Shown in pieces: positions 58,347-64,000 of a stretch of 64,000 nucleotides of DNA; position 1 is the stretch's first letter, and every line of letters begins with the position of its first letter. A program made the translations under genes and the position numbers. Under the pieces are notes generated by a model. It was not told the origin of the DNA and made no database searches. It worked only from the letters and a program-made list of their open reading frames with translations. Source of the DNA: Oscillospiraceae bacterium (GTDB lineage: Bacteria; Bacillota; Clostridia; Oscillospirales; Oscillospiraceae); assembly GCA_017479425.1 (NCBI GenBank), contig JAFVCD010000004.1, positions 1 to 64,000 on the forward strand, in the 5' to 3' direction.

Positions 58347-59279
58347 TCAGCCCTCGAGAAGTCCCTCGTAGATGTCGCCGGTGGAGAGCTCGTTTGCCTC
58401 TGCGATGAACTTTGCCATACTGCCGTCGGCAAGAGCCTGCTCAACTGCGGCGTTTACAGCCGCGAGGAGCTCGGGATTGTCCTTCTGTACGCCGACTGCG
58501 CTGCCCTCGGAGTCCTCATAGGGAACATCGAGCACGATGGCGAGGTCGGGGTAGTTCTTTGCGTAGTTTTCGGCAACCGCGGTCTCGATATAAGCGCCGT
58601 CAAGCTTGCCGGTGATGAGCTCTGCGATGATATCGGTGACCTTTACGAGCTTCACGATGTCAGCGTCGGGGCTGAACTTCTCAGCGAGATCTACCTGAAT
58701 GGATCCGATCTGAGCGCCGACGGAAACGTCAGCCTTGTTGGTATCCTCAAGAGACGCGAACTTATCCTTGTTTGCCTGAGTGGTCACAAAGCTCTGACCG
58801 CCCTCATAGTAGATGGTGGAGAAGTCCATGATTCCGGCACGCTTGGGATCGGCGGAAAGACCCGCAAGACCGAGGTCAACGCTCTTCGTCTGAAGCTCCA
58901 TGAGAACGCCGTCGAAGTCAACGGTCACGATCTCGAGCTCAAGACCCATGTAATCAGCGATGTACTGCGCGAGAGCAACGTCGAAGCCGGCGAGGCTCAT
59001 GGTTCCGTCAGCACCGACAGAGTAGAACTCATAGGGAGCGAAGTCCGGGCTCGTCGCTACGGTGAGCTTGCCGGGGTTTACCGTGGTGACGGTCGGAGCA
59101 GCGGGCGTATCGTTAGATGTTGCCGGAGTGTCGTTCGATGCAGCGGGAGCATCATTGTTCGCTGCGGGGGTGATGTTTGCCGATGAGGCAGTATTGTCAG
59201 AAGCGGTGGAGCAGGATGCGAGCGCGAAAACCATAATAAGTGAAAGCGCCAGCGCAACGATCTTTGAAAGTTTATTCAT
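58347..59279 (-). CDS. Polar amino acid ABC transporter substrate-binding lipoprotein
   Basis: 310 residues. Lipobox 'FALASC' (Cys about 23). A linker rich in Asn, Asp, Thr and Pro with near-repeats ('NDAPAASNDTPATSNDTPAA', residues ~42-61) precedes a SBP_bac_3 domain: 'LTVATSPDFAPYEF', 'AGFDVALAQYIADYMGLELE', 'VDLGLAGLSADPKRAGIMDF' and 'GAQIGSIQVDLAEKF'. Arg in 'PKRAGIMDFS' is the usual ligand-carboxylate contact. The exact amino acid is not readable. Confidence 0.95.
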   Translation of the reverse strand: MNKLSKIVALALSLIMVFALASCSTASDNTASSANITPAANNDAPAASNDTPATSNDTPAAPTVTTVNPGKLTVATSPDFAPYEFYSVGADGTMSLAGFDVALAQYIADYMGLELEIVTVDFDGVLMELQTKSVDLGLAGLSADPKRAGIMDFSTIYYEGGQSFVTTQANKDKFASLEDTNKADVSVGAQIGSIQVDLAEKFSPDADIVKLVKVTDIIAELITGKLDGAYIETAVAENYAKNYPDLAIVLDVPYEDSEGSAVGVQKDNPELLAAVNAAVEQALADGSMAKFIAEANELSTGDIYEGLLEG

Positions 59280-59318
59280 TATGTTATCCTCTTTTCTGAA
59301 TATTTATCGGATGAACGC

Positions 59319-59347
59319 ATTATATAATGAATATTTATAAATTGCAA
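59319..59347 (-). promoter_or_regulatory. Promoter of the amino acid ABC operon
   Basis: Minus strand TTGCAA (59342-59347), 17-base spacer, TATAAT (59319-59324). The direct repeat AATATTTATAAATT occurs at 59330-59343 in the spacer and again at 59353-59366, a candidate operator. Confidence 0.8.
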
Positions 59348-59404
59348 TACTTAATATTTATAAATTCAGCACATTAAAGCGGCAAATTTTATAGCACAAT
59401 GCAC

Positions 59405-59436
59405 AAAAACACCCCCGTCATCGTCTGACGGGGGTG
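59405..59436 (-). terminator. Terminator of the pgk-tpiA-gpmA run
   Basis: 11-base perfect stem cacccccgtca / tgacgggggtg, loop 5 bases, followed on the minus strand by T5. It is 140 bases after gpmA, beyond the palindromic element at 59484-59562. Confidence 0.8.
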
Positions 59437-59483
59437 AATATCGGGCTGAATATTATGAATATATCCCGGATGCTTGCGCTGTA

Positions 59484-59562
59484 TTTTTTCGTCCGGCGAG
59501 GCTTTCTTTCGCAGGCAGTACTTCAAGTACGGCAAGAAAGTATAACGAAGCCGGGCGGAAAA
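59484..59562. repeat. Large imperfect palindrome downstream of gpmA
   Basis: Outer arms TTTTTTCGTCCGGC and GCCGGGCGGAAAAA pair, then GGCTTTCTTTC with a partly matching GAAAGTATAACGAAGCC, down to an inner GTACTT-c-AAGTAC (59518-59530). It looks like a dispersed palindromic element; no second copy is in this window. Confidence 0.55.
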
Positions 59563-59575
59563 AGACAAGCAATGA

Positions 59576-60322
59576 TTACTGCTTCTTGCCCTGGTTGGCG
59601 ACAGCCTGCATCTTTGCGTTAATAGCGTCCTGATCGCCGAGGTAATAGTGACGGATGACGTTGAAGTTATCGTCAAACTCATAGACGAGCGGGGTGCCGG
59701 TGGGGATATTTACGCCGATGATCTCCTCGTCGGAGAGGTTGTCAAAGTACTTGACAAGGGCGCGGAGTGAGTTGCCGTGGGCGGCGATGATCACGCGCTT
59801 GCCGGCCTGCATATCCTTCTTGATGACCTCTTCAAAGTAAGGAACGACGCGCTCGATGGTTGTCTCGAGGCTCTCGTTTGCCGGGAGGCACTCCTTCGGA
59901 ACATCGCGGAACATAGCCTGCTTCGTTGCTGAGCGGGGATCGTCCTCAGAGAGCTCAGGCGGCTTAACGTCGAAGCTGCGGCGCCAGATCTTGACCTGCT
60001 CCTCGCCGTACTTCTCGGCAGTCTCGGACTTGTTTAGGCCCTGAAGTGCGCCATAGTGACGCTCGTTGAGCTTCCAGCTCTTGATAACGGGCAGCCATGC
60101 TCTGTCCATCTCGTCAAGGGCGATGTTGAGGGTGTGGATAGCGCGCTTGAGGTAGGAGGTGTAGCAGACGTCGAAGTCGTAGCCGAGCTCCTTCATAACC
60201 TTACCGGCGTTCTTGGCCTCCTCGCGGCCCTTATCGCTGAGCTCTACATCGGTCCAGCCGGTGAAGAGGTTGAGCTTGTTCCACTCAGATTCGCCGTGAC
60301 GGACAAGTACGAGTTTAGTCAT
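59576..60322 (-). CDS. gpmA: 2,3-bisphosphoglycerate-dependent phosphoglycerate mutase
   Basis: 248 residues (E. coli GpmA 250). The N-terminal '[21 protein letters not shown]' has the phosphorylated histidine in RHGE. '[18 protein letters not shown]', '[21 protein letters not shown]' and '[20 protein letters not shown]' carry the remaining catalytic residues. It interconverts 3- and 2-phosphoglycerate. It lies 23 bases after tpiA in the pgk-tpiA-gpmA run. Confidence 0.97.
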   Translation of the reverse strand: MTKLVLVRHGESEWNKLNLFTGWTDVELSDKGREEAKNAGKVMKELGYDFDVCYTSYLKRAIHTLNIALDEMDRAWLPVIKSWKLNERHYGALQGLNKSETAEKYGEEQVKIWRRSFDVKPPELSEDDPRSATKQAMFRDVPKECLPANESLETTIERVVPYFEEVIKKDMQAGKRVIIAAHGNSLRALVKYFDNLSDEEIIGVNIPTGTPLVYEFDDNFNVIRHYYLGDQDAINAKMQAVANQGKKQ

Positions 60323-60345
60323 AGTATTTTCTCCTTATTATATAA

Positions 60346-61119
60346 TTAGTCCTGATTTGCAGCGTTGATGATGGCGGCAAACTTCTCGGGAACGAGGCTT
60401 GCTCCGCCGATGAGGCCGCCGTCGATGTCGGGCTGAGCGAGAAGCTCTGCGGCGTTCTTCTCATTCATGCTTCCGCCGTACTGGATGGTTACGGAACGGG
60501 CAACTCTCGCGCCGTAGATATCGCGGATGACGCCGCGGATTGCGGAGCATACCTCATTTGCCTGCTCGGCAGTGGCGGTCTTGCCGGTGCCGATAGCCCA
60601 AATGGGCTCATAGGCGATGATAACGCGGCGCATCTTGTCTGCGGAAACGCCGGAGAGCGCGGTCTTGACCTGAAGCGCGATGAGCTCGAGGGTAATGCCC
60701 TTCTCGCGCTGCTCGAGAGATTCGCCGACGCAGACGATGGGGTTGAGACCGGCCTCGAGGGCGGTGTGAACCTTTGCGTTGACGGAGAAATCAGTCTCGC
60801 CGTAGTACTGTCTTCTCTCGGAGTGACCGATGATAACGTACTTTACACCGAGGTCGGTAAGCATATTCGCGCTGACCTCGCCTGTGAAGGCGCCCTTCTC
60901 GTTCTCGTTGAGGTTCTCTGCGCCGACTCCGACCTTAGCATCGCGGAACGCCTTGACGGCGGCGGGCAGGTCGACAAACGGGGCGCAGATAACGACGTCG
61001 CACCACTTCTGCTTGGGTACGAGAGTCTTGAGCTCATCGGCAAAGGGCTTGACCTCGCTGGGGAGCTTGTTCATTTTCCAGTTACCGGCTATAACGGTCT
61101 TGCGGTATTTTCTGTTCAT
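60346..61119 (-). CDS. tpiA: Triosephosphate isomerase
   Basis: 257 residues. 'VIAGNWKMNKLPSEV' has the active-site Asn and Lys, 'VIIGHSERRQYYGETD' the catalytic His, and 'IIAYEPIWAIGTGKTAT' the catalytic Glu with loop 6. The C-terminal phosphate loop is 'IQYGGSMNEKNAAELL', followed by 'DGGLIGGASL'. The start at 61119 ('MNRKYRKTV') is chosen over an upstream TTG-initiated extension. It is separated from pgk by a stem-loop. Confidence 0.97.
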   Translation of the reverse strand: MNRKYRKTVIAGNWKMNKLPSEVKPFADELKTLVPKQKWCDVVICAPFVDLPAAVKAFRDAKVGVGAENLNENEKGAFTGEVSANMLTDLGVKYVIIGHSERRQYYGETDFSVNAKVHTALEAGLNPIVCVGESLEQREKGITLELIALQVKTALSGVSADKMRRVIIAYEPIWAIGTGKTATAEQANEVCSAIRGVIRDIYGARVARSVTIQYGGSMNEKNAAELLAQPDIDGGLIGGASLVPEKFAAIINAANQD

Positions 61120-61158
61120 ATGTGAAACACTTCTTTCTTGTGTAGATGTCAAGGTTAT

Positions 61159-61180
61159 AGGGGCGGAAGTATCCGCCCCT
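61159..61180 (-). terminator. Intercistronic stem-loop between pgk and tpiA
   Basis: 9-base perfect stem aggggcgga / tccgcccct with loop agta and no T tract. It resembles the palindromes at 15446 and 15632 and is probably an mRNA-processing or REP-like element. Confidence 0.55.
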
Positions 61181-61191
61181 CTGAAGCGAAA

Positions 61192-62466
61192 TTATTTGTC
61201 GAGGAGAGCCGCCACGCCCGGAAGCTCCTTGCCCTCAAGGAACTCGAGGGAAGCGCCGCCGCCGGTGGAGATGTGGGTGATCTTATCGGCAAAGCCAAGC
61301 TGCTCGCAGGCCGCAGCAGAGTCGCCGCCGCCGACGATGGTGATGGCCTCGGAATCGGCAAGAGCCTGTGCAACAGCGATGGTGCCCTTTGCGAGGGTCG
61401 GGTTCTCGAAAACGCCCATCGGGCCGTTCCAGACAACGGTCTTGGCGCTCTTTACAGCGTCAGCGAAGAGCTCGCGGGTCTTCTCACCGATGTCAAGACC
61501 CATGAGGTCGGCGGGGATCTTGTCGGAATCGACGGTGCAGACCTCGACCGGTCCGTCGATAGGATCGGGGAAGGACTTGGAAACGACGGTGTCGACCGGC
61601 AGGAGGAGCTTTACGCCCTTCTCCTCGGCCTTCTTCATCATCTCGCGGCAGTAGTCGAGCTTCTCGGAGTCGAGAAGGCTGGTGCCGACGGTGTAGCCCT
61701 TAGCGGCGAGGAAGGTGTATGCCATGCCGCCGCCGATGATAAGAGTATCGACCTTCTCAAGGAGATTGGAGATAACATTGAGCTTATCGGAAACCTTTGC
61801 GCCGCCGAGAATAGCGACGAAGGGACGCTCGGGATCGGCAAGAGCCTTGCCCATGATGCCGATCTCCTTCTCGATAAGGAAGCCGCAGACGGCGGGGAGG
61901 TACTCGGTTACGCCGGCAGTGGTGGCGTGAGCGCGGTGTACGGTGCCGAACGCGTCGGAAACGAAGATATCAGCGAGGGAGGCGAGCTTCTTGGAGAGCT
62001 CGGGATCGTTCTTGGTCTCGCCCTTCTCGAAGCGGGTGTTCTCGAGGAGCATAATCTCGCCGGGCTTCAGCTCGGCGGCAAGAGCCTGAGCGGACTCGCC
62101 GCAGACGTCGCTTGCCATCTTTACCTCCTGACCGAGGAGCTCAGAAAGGCGCTCGGCTACGGGCTTGAGTGAGAGCTTCTTGAGGCTCTTCTTCCACGCG
62201 TCCTCAGTGAGGGTGGCGGGGTCGGCGCCCTTCTCGGTCTGCTTCTTGACAAAGGAGTCGAAGGTGGCGTTGGGCTTGCCCATATGGCTGCAGGCGATGA
62301 CGGCTGCGCCGTTCTCGAGCAGGTACTTGATGGTGGGCAGAGCGGCAACGATGCGCTTATCGCTCGTGATAACGCCGTTCTTTGTGGGCACGTTGAAATC
62401 GCAGCGGAGGAGGACTTTTTTGCCCTTGACGTCGATGTCGCGGACAGATTTCTTCTGATAGTTCAT
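61192..62466 (-). CDS. pgk: Phosphoglycerate kinase
   Basis: 424 residues, slightly longer than the usual ~395. The N-terminal '[19 protein letters not shown]' has the substrate-binding Arg/Asp/Asn, with '[15 protein letters not shown]', '[16 protein letters not shown]', '[16 protein letters not shown]', '[16 protein letters not shown]', 'GPMGVFENP' and the C-terminal '[14 protein letters not shown]' nucleotide loop. The extra length lies around '[20 protein letters not shown]', an insert seen in some Clostridia and Bacteroidota. The start has AAAGGAGA. gapA is not adjacent. Confidence 0.97.
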   Translation of the reverse strand: MNYQKKSVRDIDVKGKKVLLRCDFNVPTKNGVITSDKRIVAALPTIKYLLENGAAVIACSHMGKPNATFDSFVKKQTEKGADPATLTEDAWKKSLKKLSLKPVAERLSELLGQEVKMASDVCGESAQALAAELKPGEIMLLENTRFEKGETKNDPELSKKLASLADIFVSDAFGTVHRAHATTAGVTEYLPAVCGFLIEKEIGIMGKALADPERPFVAILGGAKVSDKLNVISNLLEKVDTLIIGGGMAYTFLAAKGYTVGTSLLDSEKLDYCREMMKKAEEKGVKLLLPVDTVVSKSFPDPIDGPVEVCTVDSDKIPADLMGLDIGEKTRELFADAVKSAKTVVWNGPMGVFENPTLAKGTIAVAQALADSEAITIVGGGDSAAACEQLGFADKITHISTGGGASLEFLEGKELPGVAALLDK

Positions 62467-62505
62467 AGTGAAAATCTCCTTTACAATAATATGCAAATTA
62501 GTTGG

Positions 62506-63009
62506 TCAAACCTGTTCATCTTTCATCTCACCGAAATCCCTCAGCTCGGGAAAGCCCTGCTGCCGAAGCGCTTCATAGCACATCACAGCCGCCGTATTGC
62601 CGAGATTGAGGCTCCGCGCCTCAGGTCTCATCGGAAGTCGGATGCACCTGTCGCGGTATCTCTCCCTCAGCCACAGAGGAAGTCCTGCTGTCTCCTTGCC
62701 GAAGAGTATCCACACGTCGCCGGTGAGGTCAGCCTCGGTATAGCATCTCGGCGCCTTCGTCGTAGTCAGCCAGAGCTTTTCTTCCCCGTGCTGACTGAGA
62801 AAGTCCTCGATATTCTCATAGACCGTTATATCGACCATCGGCCAATAGTCCAGCCCTGCCCTTTTGACGGCCTTATCCGAGATATCGAAGCCGAGCGGCT
62901 TCACGAGGTGCAGCCTTGCCCTCGTTGCGGCGCAGGTGCGCGCAATATTGCCGGTATTTGACGGGATTTCCGGCTCTACCAAAACAAGATTTATCAAATT
63001 CAACACCAT
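62506..63009 (-). CDS. trmL: tRNA (cytidine(34)-2'-O)-methyltransferase
   Basis: 167 residues from the ATG. A compact SPOUT methyltransferase that modifies the wobble base of leucine tRNAs. Motifs: 'LVEPEIPSNTGNIARTC' (motif 1), 'VKPLGFDISDKAVKRAGLDYW', 'LFGKETAGLP' (motif 2) and the knot 'IRLPMRPEARSLNLGNTAAV' (motif 3). The ATG at 63009 has no ribosome site and lies about one base from the predicted transcription start. Family alignment ('MLNIVLVEPEIP'-like) fits better with a TTG start at 62997 preceded by GGTG. Confidence 0.94.
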   Translation of the reverse strand: MVLNLINLVLVEPEIPSNTGNIARTCAATRARLHLVKPLGFDISDKAVKRAGLDYWPMVDITVYENIEDFLSQHGEEKLWLTTTKAPRCYTEADLTGDVWILFGKETAGLPLWLRERYRDRCIRLPMRPEARSLNLGNTAAVMCYEALRQQGFPELRDFGEMKDEQV

Positions 63010-63014
63010 AGCTT

Positions 63015-63043
63015 ATAATATACTCTTTTTGCCGATTTTTCAA
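63015..63043 (-). promoter_or_regulatory. Promoter of trmL
   Basis: Minus strand TTGAAA (63038-63043), 17-base spacer, TATTAT (63015-63020). The predicted start of transcription is within one or two bases of the annotated ATG. Confidence 0.7.
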
Positions 63044-63121
63044 TAACTATTTTGGCTTTTTATAAAATAAATATGACGAAAAAGTGCTAATTCTGAACTT
63101 GGCTTGTTATCCTTTTGTCTA

Positions 63122-63150
63122 TTGTCTTTCGTTTGCCGTTGTGCTACAAT
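63122..63150 (+). promoter_or_regulatory. Promoter of the hotdog thioesterase gene
   Basis: TTGTCT (63122-63127), 17-base spacer, TACAAT (63145-63150). Confidence 0.7.
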
Positions 63151-63178
63151 ATGACGAGTTATAATAAGGAGTACAGAT

Positions 63179-63571
63179 ATGGAATTTTCAACTGAAGCGG
63201 CACTTGAAATATTCAGAAAAAATCACTTTCTCAGCTCCCTCGGCGTAACAGTGCGCGAGGAGGGCGGAAAGTTTTTCGCCGAGGTCGAGGTCGGTGACGT
63301 GCATCTCAACCCCTACGGTATGGTACACGGAGGTATGCTCTACGCGCTCTCCGATTCGGTCGTCGGGCTTGCCGTGCGCGCTCTCGGCAAGAAGGCGGTC
63401 ACGCTGAACGCGAGCTATAACTATCTCTCGAACGTATCCTCAGGAAAGATAATCGCCACCGCTGAGACTATCCGCGCCGGGCGCACTGTCGCAGTTATGA
63501 AGAGCGACGTCATAAGCGAGAGCGGCAAGCTCCTCTCAACGGGCACGTTTACCTATTACCTCACTGACTGA
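63179..63571 (+). CDS. PaaI/YbgC-type hotdog acyl-CoA thioesterase
   Basis: 130 residues with a single hotdog fold. The catalytic/helix region is 'LNPYGMVHGGMLYALSDSVVGLA', shown in part, with HGG and a following Asp; then 'LNASYNYLSNVSSGKIIATA' and 'AETIRAGRTVAVMKSDV'. Relatives hydrolyse phenylacetyl-CoA, hydroxyphenylacetyl-CoA or other acyl-CoAs. The substrate is not readable. Ribosome site AAGGAG. Monocistronic. Confidence 0.9.
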   Translation: MEFSTEAALEIFRKNHFLSSLGVTVREEGGKFFAEVEVGDVHLNPYGMVHGGMLYALSDSVVGLAVRALGKKAVTLNASYNYLSNVSSGKIIATAETIRAGRTVAVMKSDVISESGKLLSTGTFTYYLTD

Positions 63572-63588
63572 TAAATTTCATTTTCCTC

Positions 63589-63617
63589 TTGCATATGCAA
63601 TTTTTCCGTCGTATAAT
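63589..63617 (+). promoter_or_regulatory. Promoter of the YitT-like gene with palindromic -35
   Basis: TTGCAT (63589-63594), 17-base spacer, TATAAT (63612-63617). The -35 is half of the perfect palindrome TTGCATATGCAA (63589-63600), a possible operator. Confidence 0.75.
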
Positions 63618-63648
63618 ACATTCGCTTTCGCAGGAAAGAGGTAGAGAG

Positions 63649-64000
63649 ATGGAAAAGAAAAAGACTTTCAAGGATCGCGCGCTGTGGTTTTTACTGCTGA
63701 ACGCCGGACTTATCGTCACAGCCGCAGGCATCAGCTTCTTCAAAACGCCGAACAACTTTGCAATGGGCGGCACTTCGGGTCTTGCGATAATCCTCGCGAG
63801 CCTCTTCCCTCGGCTGAACGTCGGCGGCTCGATGTTCATTATAAACATTCTCCTCATAATCCTCGGCTATATCTTCGTCGGAAGGAGCTTTGCGTGGGCT
63901 ACGACCTACGCCTCTCTCGCTCTGAGCGGCTTCGTTTCGGTTTTTGAGTTCATCATGCCGGTCGACCACCCGCTCACGAACGATCCGCTCCTTGAGCTTG
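63649..64000 (+). CDS. YitT family membrane protein (partial, runs off the window)
   Basis: The first 117 codons are present with no stop. The ribosome site AAAGAGG precedes the ATG. The translation starts 'MEKKKTFKDRALWFLLLNAG' and has three hydrophobic segments, with the DUF161/YitT features 'FFKTPNNFAMGGTSGLAII' and 'FIINILLIILGYIFVGRSFA'. YitT proteins usually have about 280-290 residues, with five or six membrane segments and a C-terminal DUF2179 domain. The transported substance is unknown. The end lies beyond base 64000. Confidence 0.85.
   Translation, partial: MEKKKTFKDRALWFLLLNAGLIVTAAGISFFKTPNNFAMGGTSGLAIILASLFPRLNVGGSMFIINILLIILGYIFVGRSFAWATTYASLALSGFVSVFEFIMPVDHPLTNDPLLEL

Overview
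The window reads as an ordinary chromosomal segment from a Gram-positive anaerobe of the class Clostridia, most likely a gut Oscillospirales/Ruminococcaceae-type organism. This is an inference from gene content, not a database match. It rests on strong AGGAGG-type ribosome sites, sigma-A-like promoters with 17-base spacers, the clostridial SCIFF peptide (scfA) with its radical-SAM maturase (scfB), a CBS-domain family II pyrophosphatase, a two-subunit iron-sulfur serine dehydratase, a TepA-like protease and a TelA protein. I see no rRNA, tRNA, CRISPR array, prophage or complete insertion sequence. Coding density is high and no gene-free stretch exceeds 300 bases.

Layout. 1-290: a 93-base structured repeat present twice, upstream of glutamine synthetase (292-1713). 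1802-5214 (minus): an HPr/D-lactate dehydrogenase fusion, then glmM and a GlmU-like hexapeptide acyltransferase. 5429-9813 (plus): CBS-pyrophosphatase, peptidase T and a TauE/SafE-dolichol-kinase-like fusion. 9846-20556: the most distinctive region. A minus-strand set comprises a relative of the polyunsaturated fatty acid isomerase of Cutibacterium acnes, a CrtI/RetSat-like flavoprotein, a flavin/[2Fe-2S] reductase and a 943-residue Fe-S/GltD-like flavoprotein. A divergent set comprises an acyl-activating enzyme, an acyl carrier protein, an acyl-ACP thioesterase and a membrane diguanylate cyclase. I infer a fatty-acid isomerisation/saturation module. 20557-29366: a MITE-like element, 9-base tandem repeats, sfsA, an NMT1-type ABC transporter, bioY, a ROK kinase, an MFS transporter, and rpe-recR-galE.

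29499-37111: a TelA protein, an RlmI-like methyltransferase, an amino-acid operon (asnA - Thr/Ser exporter - serC - serA) and a P-loop kinase. 37236-41943 (minus): two DegV paralogues, alaS and an HIT protein. 42047-48763 (minus): a CdaR-like regulator, ftsE, ftsX, two paralogous coiled-coil/M23 hydrolases, then scfA and scfB. 48952-53778: a DUF4830 protein, a TepA-like protease, and prfA - tsaC/sua5 - coaE fused in frame to an M18 aminopeptidase. 53810-55596: divergent promoters that share one -35 heptamer, a second MITE-like element in a leader, and sdaAB-sdaAA. 55650-59279 (minus): an amino-acid ABC transporter and a DUF4349 lipoprotein. 59576-63009 (minus): trmL, pgk, tpiA, gpmA. 63179-64000 (plus): a hotdog thioesterase and the start of a YitT-type membrane protein.

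Recurring themes are in-frame fusions of normally separate proteins (HPr-LDH, TauE-kinase, CoaE-aminopeptidase), small palindromic or MITE-like intergenic elements, and ribosome binding sites placed inside strong hairpins. Protein functions are judged from recognisable motifs and family resemblance only; no search was run.
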